A stretch of 64,000 nt of DNA from assembly GCA_031213475.1 (NCBI GenBank), contig JARUPZ010000018.1, positions 372,001 through 436,000 on the forward strand, given 5' to 3'. The position numbers were made by a program, and so were the translations under genes. Every line of letters starts with the position of its first letter. The stretch's first letter is position 1. Origin of the DNA: Nereocystis luetkeana. Lineage: Eukaryota; Sar; Phaeophyceae; Laminariales; Laminariaceae. The notes under the pieces were generated by a model that was not told the DNA's origin, did no database searches, and saw only the letters and a list, made by a program, of their open reading frames with translations. Below, piece by piece: positions 1 through 13,000 of this stretch.

Positions 1-14
1 ATCTCTATTTCACA

Positions 15-712
15 TAGGATACTCGGAGTATCGAGTAATTTTCGTACTCCGAGTACTCCGAGTATTAGAGTACTGGTGGCCTGAATATTCGGAGTACTTG
101 GAGTATGAGCAGTCCTGAAGGCCCAAATACTCCGAGTACTGGGAGTATGAGCAGTACTTAAAGCCGAGTACAAGTAGTACCCGGAGTACAAACATCTAAA
201 TTACTCGGAGTACGCCGAGTATCGCGAGTATTGAACCCAGGAATACTTCATCATCCGAGTTAAATACTCCGAGTAATACTCTAATCCGGAGTACCTTGGA
301 GGGTAAAACCCTGAAATACTCTTGACTATTACTCCTACATAGGAATATGAAACCCTGAAATACTCCGAGTATTGAAGTATTCGCAGTACGAAATGCCCAA
401 ATACTCCGAGTACTCAAAGTACGAGCAGTACAGGATCCCCAAATGCTTCAAGCATGGAAAGTATTCCAAGTATCGAACCCCAAAATACTCCGAGTACGGG
501 CAATATGGAGAGTATCCATACCCGAAATACTACGAGTACGAGCAGTATCCAGAGTACTGGACCCCGAAATACTTGAAATAAAAGCAGTATCTGGAGTATT
601 CACCCCTGAATTACTTGTATTCCAAGCAGTATCTAGACTATTGAACCCCGAAATACTTGAAACCACGGGCAGCATCAGAAGTATACTTGATACAGAGCCC
701 CCCCGCTGTTAA
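15..712. repeat. TACTCCGAG-type palindromic array, direct copy 1
   Basis: A degenerate array of roughly 30-bp subunits built around ACTCCGAGTA and its complement TACTCGGAGTA, joined by CCCGAAATA and GAGCAGTA stretches. It is read through by short open frames in several phases, which is a side effect of the repeat and not coding. The same order of subunits recurs at 1265-2250, so the two form a direct repeat separated by about 550 bp. The left edge may run past the start of the window. No terminal inverted repeat was found. Confidence 0.8.
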
Positions 713-1264
713 GAAATTCACTCGTACGGGTTTTGGTACCGCATGTTTTGTGTCACGAATATGAAATTATTGCTTTGAAACTCTGCAAAGTCGTTGGTCT
801 CGTAAGAATTTGAAGCTGATGTCTCACCATATATATAAGAAAATTCATCGCACAATGATAAGAAATTTGCAGGGTTGGGTGCTATACTAAAAACCATATT
901 TTTTATATAGTAGCCAATAGTAGACCTTGCTCAATGGTGACAAACAAGAAACCGAGCCTCGATGCCAAACTGGCGTTTCTTTCTCACTATTAAAAAAGCG
1001 GAAGCCTTTTTCTGTGGACGCAAGCATAGACTTACAGTACGCTTGATCTAATAAGAAACAGGCCAATAAGAAATCCAGGCTGGGATTTAGAGGAACATGA
1101 GAAATTCGAGAATCGTTGTCTTGAAATCAATGTACAAAGTACCCTCTCTCAAATAAGACATCCAGCCTGGACCATATTTCTTGTTTCTTATTAGGTGTCC
1201 TATACTCTAATGCCATGAGCTGTTATTTTTCGTACTTTTGCAACTTCGAAAATCACCACAAATG
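713..1264. other. Spacer between the two TACTCCGAG copies, no gene seen
   Basis: AT-rich sequence with no long open frame. Direct copies flanking a spacer resemble a composite or LTR-like layout, but no primer-binding site, polypurine tract or coding remnant is visible. Confidence 0.5.
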
Positions 1265-2250
1265 TTCCGAGTATACCCCATACTCCGAGTATACTCGGAG
1301 TATCGAGTAATTTTCGTACTCCGAGTACCAAGTATTAGAGTACTGGTGGCCTAAATACTCGGAGTACTTGGAGTATGAGCAGTACTGAAGGCCCAAAACC
1401 TCCGAGTACTGGGAGTACGAGCAGTACTTATACTCGAGTACAACCGGCGTCCCCGGTGGCTTGGTAAGTGGTCCGCGTGCCTATCAAGATCAATTTCGTG
1501 GGTTCAAGTCTGACCGAGTGTATGGTCATAGGGACTTTTTATTGCATTAAACATTTGATTAGCGGAAAGCGCGCGAGCGTGAGTTAGATAACATTCGAAG
1601 AAAATCGACGAGCAGTGGGAATGCTGGACCCTATGCGCGACAAAAAATAAAGGCACGTACCGGGGGAGAGAAGGGACGACACCTGTGACCACGGCTTGTC
1701 CAGAAGACGCTGAGGGTAAAACCTCCTACGAGTTGGGCTGAAAAGTAAAAGTGATAATTAAAAATATATATATCGAGTACAAGCAGTACCCGGAGTACAA
1801 ACCTCTAAAGTACTCGGAGTACTCCGAGTATCGCGAGTATTGAACCCAGGAATACTTCATTATCCGAGTTAAATACTCCGAGTAATACTCTAACCCGGGG
1901 TACCTTCGAGTATAAAACCCTGAAATACTCCGAGTAAAGAAGCTTTTGCAGTACGAAATGCTCAAGTACTCCGAGTACTTAAAGTAGAAGCAGTACAAGA
2001 TCCCCAAATACTTCAAGTACAACGAGTATTCCAGAGTAATGAATCCCAAAATACTCAAAGTACAGCAGTATTTCAGAGTATCGAACCCCAAAATACTCCG
2101 GGTACAAGCAGTATTGAGAGTGATCATACCCGAAATACTACGAGGACGAGCAGTATCCCGGAGTATCGAGCCCTGAAATACCCCGAGTACACGAAGTACC
2201 TGAATTGAAGTAGTTTATCTCCGATACTCGTTACAATACTCCGGGGTACT
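1265..2250. repeat. TACTCCGAG-type palindromic array, direct copy 2 (split by a SINE)
   Basis: The order of subunits follows copy 1 closely, for example the shared stretch TATCGCGAGTATTGAACCCA. About 330 bp of unrelated SINE sequence (1444-1773) interrupts it. Removing the SINE and one copy of its 9-bp target duplication restores collinearity with positions 165-190 of copy 1. Confidence 0.8.
1444..1773 (+). mobile_element. tRNA-derived SINE (family 1), full-length copy with target duplication
   Basis: The head contains Pol III-like boxes: an A-box region GTGGCTTGGTAAG and a B box GGTTCAAGTCT. About 240 bp of tRNA-unrelated body follows, ending in an A/T-rich tail. It is flanked by the 9-bp direct repeat CGAGTACAA (1435-1443 and 1774-1782). 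Related copies lie on the minus strand at 61260-61587 (full) and 49579-49812 (internally deleted). The tRNA origin is inferred from the box motifs; the parent tRNA was not identified. Confidence 0.8.
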
Positions 2251-2568
2251 CGGAGCATCTATCTGCACCTTCTCATATTGATATCTTACGAGCATCGTCT
2301 GGCCTTTGCTAAGGACGGCCCAACCCGGCACACCCTTCTGTCGATGGCCACCATAATTACAGCCGTTCTTCGTGCAGATACGTCTTGTACGGCATTTACA
2401 TTTTCCGTTACCACTGCTGCTGCCGTCTCCATCATCCTCGTGTTTGTGTTGGTAAGTTCGACATCGTTTTCATTTCATTACCCTGCCAGCACGGTCATCT
2501 GACCTCTGCTCTGACACCTCGATTCAACACACCTCACTCATCCTGTCGATTACAGTGATAATATTGAG
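2251..2568. other. Unassigned sequence, nothing recognised
   Basis: Short open frame only (2278-2502), with no supporting signal or similarity that I can see. Confidence 0.4.
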
Positions 2569-3861
2569 CAAGGTTGTGTTCGGTAAGGTACGGGTATGCT
2601 CGGTACCCGTACGGACATCGTACCGAACGTATCGGACTTCTCGGTACCGGTATGGACATCGTACCGAAGGTACCGAACTTCTCGGTACCGGTACGGACAT
2701 CGCACCGAATGTACCGAACTTCTCGGTACCGGTACGGATTATCGTACCGGCACCACCGGTACCGGTACGAATTTCGTACCGAACGTACCGAACTTCTCGG
2801 TACCGGTATAGACACCGTACCGAACGTACCGAGCTTCTCGGTATGGTACGGAAGCCCATACCGGTACCGGTACCCGTGATACCGGCGATACCGGCGGTGT
2901 ATGTGCGGAGCCTCTCTCATATTGCCCGTCCAAAATGTCAATTTCAAAATGCACGTGGGAAAACAAAAATGTTTGTATGTGTGCGTGCAACAATGACACC
3001 ATTCAATGAAACCGAACAAAATAAAAATATCAATAATAATATTATACCAGGTACGGAGTAAATCCGAGACTCTCCCCATTGAAAGTCGAACACAGGAGAG
3101 ACCAGCAAATTCAAATTCAAACAAAAACGACAACCGATTTCAAATATCCAAGGTTGTGTTCGAAAATTCAAGATACGAATTTTTGAATTTCAATTCCAAG
3201 CTACGAATTGCCCTGTTGCAAAATCAAAACAGGAACGGCCATCAAATCCTAAAACTTAAAACTACTCCTGAGCCCAACTGAAGTACAGGTGCAAGTACCG
3301 AACGGACCACTTGGAACTTGTGCACCCACGCGACCAGTAACCAGGAAAATGCCCAGATATATCGTGCCATGAGGGCGGCTGGTACGCACCACCAGCTGTA
3401 CCGAGCGAAGAGGGTACTGCTGTGCTGGTGGTGCTGTGTGTGTGGCGGTACCGGGTGAATACCATGCCTACCTTCCCGATCAGCCCGGTACCGGTATGCT
3501 GGTACCGGTATACGCTCGGTACCGGTATGAACAACCGAATGTACCGAACTTCTCGGTACTGGTATGGACATCGTACCGAACGTACCGATGTCCTCGGTAC
3601 TGGTATGGACATCGTACCGAACGTACCGAACTTCTCGGTACCGGTACGGATTATCGTACCGGTACCACCGGTACCGATATGGACATCGTACCGAATGTAC
3701 CGAAAATCTCGGTACCGGTACGGACATCGTACCGAAGGTACCGAAGTCCTCGGTACGGGTACGAACATCATACAGAACGTACCGATATTCTCGGTACCGG
3801 TATACCGGAGGTATACTACCGCTGGTACGCCTCGGTAGGTACCTTACCGAACACAACCTTG
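2569..3861. mobile_element. Non-autonomous hAT-like element with GGTACC palindrome arrays
   Basis: The ends are perfect inverted repeats of about 23 bp that begin CAAGGTTGTGTTCGGTAAGG. The flanks match over 8 bp with one difference: ATATTGAG on the left, ATATTGAC on the right. An 8-bp target duplication and CA(A/G)GG-type ends are typical of hAT transposons. Each terminal 300-400 bp is a tandem array of GGTACCGGTACC-rich subunits (2580-2885 and 3440-3850), so the two arms can fold back. The centre is AT-rich and encodes nothing credible. A partial extra terminus, CAAGGTTGTGTTCG, sits inside at about 3152, suggesting nesting or internal duplication. Confidence 0.75.
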
Positions 3862-4283
3862 ATATTGACGACCGTTCATTCGGATATTTCGGCGTCCGAT
3901 CCCGCGGGCACTCCTTGCATCCGTGGCATTCGGATCTTTAGTACTACTCACACTCGCACTTACTCGCAACATTCAGGTAGTATTTCGAGGTTTGAAGTTG
4001 AGTACTGCTCACACTCCCAGTCACTCGCATTGTTCAGGCCGCAAGCAACCTAATAGTCTCAGCATTCAGAGTACGAAATTTGCCCTCAGTCGATACTCCG
4101 AGTGTGGTCCCTCGGCTGTGCGTTTATCGTATTACCCGCAGATTGTATCCCATCGTACTGCTGCAACAAACGACTATTAATAATAAAGTTGCAGTGTGAG
4201 ATTTCAGAGCGGGTGCAAGCACATCAAATAAATATTTGCACAATTCATCATTTTAACGCTTATTGAGGTCCTACATAAAGTGG
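3862..4283. other. Unassigned sequence with a short direct duplication
   Basis: Contains two related stretches (about 3945-3980 and 4000-4040) sharing CTCACACTC-CACTCGCA-TTCAGG words. No gene is supported. Confidence 0.4.
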
Positions 4284-5074
4284 CATAGGCCGTTTCCTAT
4301 GCGGTTCTTTTTTTGAGCTTCAGATTTTGACCCGATCGCATTTTCAGATGTGAATTTGGCATATCGAAACAGCCTTCCTATGCGGAAAAATCGGATTTAT
4401 TGTGTGTGTAGAGATTCCAGCGAACGCCGAAACCAACTGCAGTTTTGGTGGTTTGGCGCCGCGAAGAGACGCGCTGGGTGCGCTGCCCTGCGCGTTGGAC
4501 CAAGGCGTGCGAGCCGAGGCTAACTGCCTCTGGTCTGGCAGCAACGAGACGTGGCGAGTGCGCTAGAGCCAACCTGTTTTGGTATGTTGTGTTCCATTTT
4601 GTGACTGACTGCTGCCGCTGTACAGCACTGTAAGTCTACGAGTACTCGTACGTGTCCTCGGAGAGGTGCGTGCCAAGTGCGCTTCTCTTGGTCCCTAGGC
4701 CCGAGCCCGCGCCAGGCGACTGTAGTCTGGCCACGGGGGGACGGGCTGCCCGCCACCCGAGCGTCCGGTGCGAAGCAACGTCGCTATACCGCTTTGTCAT
4801 CATCCAACTCATAGATCGTTCTGCTGCTGCTGTTTGCTGTCATGGATAACATCTTGACTTTAGAGAGCATGCCATTTTTCGATTCGAAAATCCGATGCCC
4901 CAGGTCGTCGGATTTTGGCCCAAAATCCGACGACTTGGGTCATAGGATTCTCAAATCGGAAAAAATCCGGTCGGATTTCGCATATTTGGACTGCATAAGC
5001 AGGGTCATTCGTTTTTGAGATCGAAAAAGACAGATCTGAAGCTCGAAATCGAACCGCATAGGAAACAGCCTATG
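4284..5074. mobile_element. 791-bp terminal-inverted-repeat element (CATAGG ends)
   Basis: The left end reads CATAGGCCGTTTCCTATGCG and the right end is its near-perfect complement. Similarity continues inward for about 40 bp through GAGCTTCAGAT. No transposase is encoded. A 31-bp perfect palindrome (about 4903-4933, arms GTCGTCGGATTTTGG) lies in the interior. The target duplication is unclear and the superfamily was not assigned. Confidence 0.65.
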
Positions 5075-5115
5075 GGTCATTCTCATAGGAGATATTTTTT
5101 TCCATAATTTCGACA
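5075..5115. mobile_element. Truncated terminus of the GGTCATTC MITE family
   Basis: Matches the terminal 35-40 bp of the elements at 37571-37823 and 40765-41006 with several differences. It abuts the CATAGG element directly. Confidence 0.35.
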
Positions 5116-5210
5116 AAAGTGGTTTTCATGAATTTAAAGCATGGGGCCACAATTAATGTCCATTCTATGTATTGGCTCACCTATTATAGAACCACTTACT
5201 TAGATCTCAC

Positions 5211-6360
5211 TCTCTGAGCGCGCTCGGTTGGTACATCCCTGGCCTCTCAGAGCTCCCACTTGGGAATCGCCTCATTTTATTCCCTTGGCGGGTCTTTCCA
5301 GCGGTTCTTTGTTTTTCCCATTCTCTTGGCACTTTCAGTCATTTTCCCCTTTTTTCTTCTTTCGTTTCGTGTGCGTGCGTGTACTCCGAATATGGCACCG
5401 CTGGCGAGGTCGGCACCGTCGTGGGTGTCAGCGGGTGGTGGCGGGTAGAGGGGGGGTTGCAAGGAGCGCGGTCGCCGCTTTGGGGGCTAGGCGTCGCGTG
5501 TGCCTCGAGACACGAGGGAAGCATGAATGGTCTCTGTCTGGCTTCCTGATGTGGTTCCGGTTGTACTATGTACGAGTATATAACGGTCGTTATGATATGC
5601 AAAATAAGATTCAAGCGGTGCTTATTTTTGCGAAGAAACTAAAAATCAATGAGAGCGGCGCATTCTGAGTACTAACCTTGTCGAGCTGGCGAACGAGGGC
5701 CACGGTGAGCACCGGGCTTCACGTGAGGCGGGCGCCGGGGCTCACTGTGGCAGAAAAGAAGGAAAGCTTTACCCGGACCGAATCGGTTGCGAGATGGTCG
5801 CGAGAGGGGCGGGCGGCGTATGAGGCTGAGAGAGAAGCTCTTCTGTTCGTTTTTTTTCTTTTTTCTTTTTGACCGGGTGTAAGGTGTGTCCCAATCAGGG
5901 AGAAAATAATTACACGAGAGGGGACGGGGATGGTTTTTGCTGTACTGGTGTGCCGTGCTGTGCGTTCTCTTTCGTACGTACGAGTACAGACGTAAAGCAT
6001 ACCAGGTATCAAAAGAATAAAATGAGTACCCTACCTGGGGTATGTAGGTACGTCCGACATCCGCGACGCGCAGCGTATGTGGCTTCCGAGCAGCTTTTTC
6101 CTGAAGCATGGCGGTGGGACTCTCGGCATTATCAAGTCGCCAGTTTGCAACTACAATCACAAAAACTACTGCCGCCATATCCCATTATATATGCAACGGT
6201 TATACATTAATTGTTGAACCAAACGGTATTTATATTTAGGGACAGAGTGGTATATGATAATGAATTATGGACCTCTGTCCGCTTCGCATAATTTAGTGTA
6301 CATTTTTCCATCCTGAGCGAGCGAAGCGGGCTGCGTAGGCCGCCCGCGAAGCGAAGCGCC
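5211..6360 (+). repeat. Dispersed 1.15-kb repeat family A, copy 1
   Basis: Begins TCTCTGAGCGCGCTCGGTTG and ends in a GAGCGAGCGAAGCGGGC / CGAAGCGAAGCGCC segment. Collinear copies occur at 52088-53109 (plus) and 43011-44425 (minus), and a fragment at 62335-62870 (minus). Open frames in it are not conserved between copies, so I treat it as a non-coding mobile repeat of unknown class. Its end segment carries short inverted GCTTCGC/GCGAAGC words. Confidence 0.75.
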
Positions 6361-6738
6361 TCGTAGCTTCTACATTATCTACAGGAATCTGCCCAGACCG
6401 CCGTGGGGCCGGGAGGGCCTTTTATTCCCTAGTACCAGGTATATATATATATTCCCTCGCACGATGAGATGTGTACAGCCCACTCTAGGCGCGTTGCAGG
6501 CCCGACCCATACTCTCTCGCGTTCGCGGGTGGGCGAGAAGTGTACCGCCGGGGATGCGTCAACGTTGAGGATTCGGTAACAAATCGGAATCTAGTCGCCG
6601 TAGACATGGTTCCGAATACGGTTGCGGACAAAGGGTCGACATCCGGAATTCGGTCCTACCCAGGAAGCTTATACTGCTGCTACTGCTGTCTGAGCGTCTG
6701 AGCATATGGAACATGTTTTCGTTCATGTTCTCATCAAA

Positions 6739-7291
6739 GATGTCAGGAGACATGTCTATGTCTAGCTGTCTGTCTGTCTGTCTAGGCAAATCCATCTGTC
6801 AAGACATATGTCCCCCATCCCCGGGAGAAAAACGCCTCATTATCTGCATGGAAACCCCTATTTCTTTTGTTGATTTAACTTGAAAACTGCACCGTTTCAT
6901 ATGCCATGTGCCATGACCATCTTTGTCTCCTGTCAATGTCCCCATGCGTACGCTGGTACGCTGGTATATGTCATATAGAAATATCATATGTAAAATGTAT
7001 GTACTTCGCTGTGCGGCAGCTGGACGTAGCGAAACTAATACCTGGTACAAGATACACCTCCAATATTGCTGCACATCTGAACGCGTTTTTTTTGTGTGAA
7101 GAAAAATTGGCGCCAACAAAAATGGCAATAACACAAAATGACATTTTCCAGCACTTTTCAATAATACGGTCAGGCGTTTTCCAAAAACCGGGGATTTTTG
7201 TCGTGTCCCCGGTTTTGTGCTGTCTAGGCTGTCTGTCTAGGTATTTGCTAAACGCTGTCTGGCTAGGGGTAAAAGTGGTGTCTCCTGACAT
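6739..7291. mobile_element. Possible 553-bp inverted-repeat element (ATGTCAGGAGACA ends)
   Basis: A 13-bp inverted repeat, ATGTCAGGAGACA, marks both ends, with CTGTCTGTCTAGG-like subterminal words in opposite orientation. No coding capacity. No second copy was seen in the window, so the call rests on the ends alone. Confidence 0.45.
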
Positions 7292-10065
7292 ATTTTCTCA
7301 TGTTGTCAAATCATCGTGGTCCTCTGTTCTGCAACGTACACAGCCTGCTTTTTTGGCATGACTGCTGCTGCTGCTACCTTGTGCTGAGGTGCACACACTC
7401 ACTTTCAAGAATGCGGACACCTGAAGGCAGAAGGTGGGCACGTTCTCGTTCGCGTAGGTCTGGTGGAAGACCAGCTCCCCGGGAGCCCTTTCTCGCGTTA
7501 TCGATTGAACGTTCGATATTCGAGGAGTCGGTGGCAAGGCGGCCAATGCATGTCGACGAAGGAGGGTGGGAGGGAGTGAGGGAAGGATGTGGGGTGGTCG
7601 CTGAGTTGACGTACTAGCAGTATTAATATTAATAGTACAACGATAAAGCATAAAAAGCAAACATGGGAGCTTGGTCGGCTGTTGGTCTCGCGGTACTTTC
7701 ATATCACTCACTACTTTTCGGCGCAGGGGTACTACGGCGGTACTACTGCTGTAGTGTTTATACGAATTCATTGCGTTACGTACTCGTATGGGGTTCGTAG
7801 ATAGGGCCAAAGAGACAAGCTAGGTATCACACATACGGCATGGAGTTTCTAGTCTCGAATGATCTGCAGGAATAGTCCTATGCCAAAGTGATTCAACCAA
7901 GTCGCTTGTCGGCGATCACTCAGATCCACAGCACCTCCGGACCAACGCCCAGATGGGTAGGGTGACTCGTATACTGAGCCAAGCTGGGGAGACTACGTAT
8001 GAGGGGGGTTTCAGTGGGTTCGAATCTCCCACTACCTGAGACATAATATCTAGACTCAGGTGCCTACATCCTCGGAGTAAACCACACTTTAATGGCGGTC
8101 AGAGACAGGCCCGACAAAAAGGTGGAAGAAACGAACCGGGTTCGAACCGGTACCGGTACACGAAAACTTGATAAATACCTGGTATGGTAAGTGTGGACAG
8201 GGGGTTCCTCTCGGTCTCGGGGCCCGGCCGCAAAAAAAAAACAAACTCCAAACAAACGTGCGACCTACCGCTGCCCGTGCACGTGCTCCTCGGACGAAAC
8301 TTCGTACAGCATGAACCTGGACGACGTTCCCCCGATATCTCCTGCCATAACGGTCGGCATGATTGCACGACGTCGGTGGTTATTAGTCTAGACTCTGGGG
8401 CAAGGAAGGAGCGCAGTCAGAGGCAGCAGCCCACCAGAGCTACGTCATTGTCATTGCAGACCCCAGTAGGTCCTGGGGACACGCAGAAAAAAGGGTTTCC
8501 ACGATCAGCCCAAAAAACCACAACAGGGGAGAAACGCAATTTTGTACCAGGTACTTGGTATCCTTTATCTTTCTTGGGGTGTTGGCCAGGTGTTGCGTAC
8601 TGCTACTCGTGTATGCTCGTCGTTTGACAGCTACAAGTACGTGTGTTGGTGCTGGCTGTTGTGGGTGATACTCTGAGACACGGATGGTGGTGTGGTAGTA
8701 AACAGCAGTAAACTCGCAAACTCCAGCACCCGCTCCTCTCGCTGGACACTGGACACATAGTTGAATGAAAATGAGCCCCCCTGCCAAACAGCAGGGTAGC
8801 AACAACAGCACATTCATCACAGCAGCAGCAGTGTGTGTTGTTGTGTACTGCTGTCTACCGCTCTTCCCACCCACGGACCAACGGCGAACGACACATTGCA
8901 TCCATCCATCCACCCAGCAAACAACAGCGCAGCTCTCACTCATCATCAGGCTGCTGGCTTCCGTCGCATTGTGTTTTTCTTCCCTTTCTCTCTTTCTGTT
9001 CTAAAAAAGGGAGTAGTAGCTACAGTCAGTACGCGAGAGATCCGAGGTTCTTCCGGTCATAGGTAGATTCAAAAGAAAGACACAAAAACCATCGCTGCAG
9101 AAAAGGTGCGCTATACACCGCTCGCTGTGCGTCGGACACGCGATCAAAATCAGCCCCGTGCTCAAACAAAAAACAAACGTATTCTTGGTGCGAGCGATCT
9201 TTTTCTCTGGTGCGTCCCACATCCCACATCCCACACGCACATCCCCTCGTGTCCCGTGGAAGACTCTTTGCGGTTTGTTTGCGTTGCAACTGCGTGGCTT
9301 CGTACGAGTGTAGCCAAACAAAGGGCCAAGGGGAAGAAGGAAAAAAACGACGGAAAACAACCGACCTACAAAACGACACCATACCAGATACCAGATACCA
9401 GATCACCAGCAGGCAGATAAGAGCCACCGAGCACGTATGTATACAGGGTGGATCAAAATGCGCGGGGGGGGAGGCGCGACACGCGGTATTGACAGTGCAC
9501 TACAGAAGGAAAGCTAAAAGGTGGTACGCGCAACATGAACGACAAATAGCAGCAGCGCCAGCACCACCGCAGCAGTGCGGTAGCGCACAGAGTTTCTAAG
9601 CAGTATCCTCAAGTTGTTTCTACGACAGCAGTCGACAGCTTGCCGCGATGCTGATGTGCTCCTGTCATGCACAAAGTTTCGGGGTCGAGATAGGTGAGTC
9701 AAAATGATCGGGATTTTGACCATTTTGACCAATGAAGGAGCCTCGATGACAGTTTGAAATCTGGTTCTTCAAGGATTATACCGAATAAATCTGAAAAAAT
9801 TAAGAACATGATTTGATTCTTTAATATCTCTCTACGAATCCAAAAAAATCTTGGCAGCAAATCACGAAAAAAAATGCGCCGAGGGTATATGATATGCACG
9901 CATAAGCACACAAGAGAGCAGCGAGTGAGGGTCTCGTTCAGTCTGCGTCGTCTTCTAATCACGCACACCCTCTTCCACGCGGTGTGGGGCAACTGTACTC
10001 TTGGAAAGCCCACCACGCGTGCCGCATCGTGAGCTTGCCTGCGCGAAGGCTGACTCTCTCTCGCG
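7292..10065. other. Intergenic sequence upstream of the FAS1 gene
   Basis: No gene is supported over 2.8 kb. Contains CAG/CTG-rich patches, several ACCAGGTA/TACCTGGT octamers (for example near 8178 and 8546) and a degenerate tRNA-like stretch at 7956-8036 with a B box. A TATA-like TATATGATA lies near 9888, about 175 bp before the start codon, but it is not established as a promoter. Confidence 0.4.
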
Positions 10066-13000
10066 ATGCGGTTTCGGTGGCGGTTTGCGGTTCTCGCAGC
10101 CACGCTCGTACTGGCGAGCAACCTCACCGCTCCTGCTGCCGGGCAGGAGGACGACTCGCCCACCCCCACACCAGCGGAAGACTCGGGGGAGGGCGACCCT
10201 CCACCTACCCCCGAGCCCACCCCTTTGCCGGCGAGTGAGGACGAAGAAGACACCCCTCCCCCGGACATCGATATTGCGCCTACTCCTGTCCCAGAGACTG
10301 AGGCATCTGAAGACCCGCCCGTCACTGATGACACTCCAGCTCCTACTGACGAAGATACCCCGCCACCGGAGACACCCAGCCCCGTCGAGGAAGAGGACCC
10401 GGACACCGAGCCACCAGAAACACCAGGCCCGGACACCCCTGCACCAGAGGTGAGTGAGGTGGAGGAGGACCTCTGCGCGTGCGCATGCCTAGTGCGCATC
10501 ATGCGTGCTTCGCATCCTATATCGGAGACAGCAGCAATGCTGTGCGTACAGCAGTACAGGTACAGGCAGGTATTATACCTCTACTCTTGCCGTCGACCTT
10601 GTTCGCCACCGGCGAGCAGGCGAAAATACTTTGGGGTTGGTATGATATCGTTCTCCTCTCAAACTCATATGTTCCGGCAAGCAAGATACAACAAGTAGTA
10701 CACTCTATTGAATACCATATGACGACGTAGTAGAGTCTTTCCACTCTGAAGAATTTTCATGCAACATACGTGCAGACGTGTACTCGTACCTGGTCCGAAG
10801 TATCTGTCCATCCAGCCCAAGACGAAAGAAGCAGTAGTAGCGGACAGGCGCGCGCATATCTCAAGCTACTGGCACAGCCAGAGAGTACATATATATGCTT
10901 TTTGCAACCCACAACCCCGACTAACGATGCGATCCATACATCCTCTCTGTCCCCCAGGAGACACCGGCTCCTACAGAGGAACCGGAAGACGAAGAGGAGG
11001 AGACAGACGCACCGGCACCCACCCCCGTCCCAGTAGAGGCGACTCCGGAACCTACGGAAGAAGAGGCCGATACCCCTGCAGACACCCCCGTGCCAGTAGC
11101 TGATGCAACCGAGGCGGCGGACGAGGTGGAGACTCCGACGCCCGCGGACCCCGACACGCCCGCCCCGATTACGGAGGCGCCCGCGACGCCAGCCCCTACG
11201 GTCAGATGGACGTTTGCTCCAGCACCTCCGTGGACCGAGTCGCCAGGTGAGAGACGAGAGAAAAAAATCCGACGGTTCGACATTTATTTTCGTCGTGTAT
11301 GATTCGGTGCTGTATGTACCATGTACATAATAGAATACTGTTTGGTAGTGGTTTTGTTTTTTTCTTGCAAGTAAGTGCGTACAGCAAAAGTACGTGATTT
11401 TTTTTTTGCACATGAAGTTGCTTGTTGTTGGCAGACAGGAGGGATGGGAATGGTGCTATTAATATTTATATTAATTAATCGTGACAACAAACTGCTGTCT
11501 CTGTATAGTACTCCTGTGCCAGTCGTTGGCACGAGCGCGAGGCGTATTTTAGTTGGTTCCCCAGGCCTTAATAACCGCTTTCAGCCCCGCTCAGTGGTAC
11601 TGATGGTGGTGGTGGTTGTGGATTGCTCGTCCTATTACCGTTCTTTTCCGCTGCTGTTGCAGCAATTTATGTTGTCTTGCTTCCTACATTTGATACGTGC
11701 CTGATACGTGACAACTTCCAACTTGTATTATACGTATTCTGGCGAAAATGATGGGAAATAGACAACGAATACTGCGATTCTCCCATTCTTGCTCCATCGA
11801 CCACGAGTGAGTACGACGTATTCATGACCATTTATTTTGTTGTTCCACTTATCGCAGAAGTACGGATGCATACTCGTACTACGCACACCTAACTGCTTCT
11901 GCTGCGCGTTGAAACTGCGACTGGAGGAGGTATATACTCACCATACGAAAGCTGCTGAGAAGAGTGCTCCCTCGCGCCCATTTAACCCTTTTAGAACCCC
12001 AGTCCCGTTTTGGGGGCAAATCACTTGGAATTAGACCTGTTTGTACCCAAATCGGGACTGCGGTACTAAAGGGGTTAAAACAACAACTGATTCTTGCCTA
12101 TACGCGCCATTTTTCTTTTAGTCTAGACGACGTAGTACACCAAGCAAAAAAGGATTGCAGGATCTCACGGAGTTTACGAGTTGCTGAGCCGCCATCCCTG
12201 CCTGAACTGTAAGTATCAATACCCCCTTTTTTCACGTGGCTAACTCTCTACCTCACACAGCTAGCTGTACAACCACAAAGCAACCCCATTTTGCAAAAAC
12301 TCCGCTGTCCGAACGAAAAAAATGCATAAAAATCAACTATTGATATAATATGAATACTTCTTCATTGTCCACCAGCTCCATCCGGCTATAGGTTGGAAAA
12401 AATAAAGTGTACCTGGTACGAAGTACGTACGTACGTATACTGCTGTACCAGTACGAGTATACATTGGTATGTATCATACGGAGTATTATACTATCAATTC
12501 AATATGTGGTACGTGTGGCATCCGGATGAAAAAACGCTCCTCCTTTTCCCGCCATGTTTTTCGATCGGGAGGGAGAAACCCTGTGACCCTGTGCCTTATA
12601 TATGTATACGTGATGATGCTGCTGCAGGTTCAACCAAATGCTGTACACGAGTACCTGGTATGAGTACTAATAAATTGGTTCTTTCAAAGTATCAGGGTAG
12701 TTTGAAAAATGGCTCGTAGTGCCGGAATAGAGCACGTTTTTTTAGCCTAAAAAACAACGCGCGTGATCGGAGGCGAACGTTTTCCCTTGCGTACGAGACT
12801 ACTTTCATCATATATTATATATACCGTTGTGATCTAGGCAAGGTTGCTGAGTTGAGAGCCGCATGGACCAGGGTGATTGCCTGCGACTACTGCAGCAGCA
12901 CCACCTACTTGGGAGATTAATATTAACATTATTAATATTAATGGTGGAAACGTAAAACGTTTGACCCGGTATTATCCGTCTGTACGAATGAATGCACATA

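Noticed and set aside
10-2127. Tyr/Ser/Glu-rich open frames in the TACTCCGAG arrays
   Set aside because: Same frame appears in opposite orientations and several phases; explained by the repeat word.
2555-3941. Multiple 100-205 residue open frames rich in Tyr-Arg-Tyr or Val-Pro
   Set aside because: They are translations of the GGTACC array in different frames on both strands; non-coding element sequence.
7956-8036. tRNA-like fold with a GGTTCGAATCT B box
   Set aside because: Acceptor and T stems are mismatched and the anticodon arm cannot be placed; at most a decayed tRNA-derived repeat.
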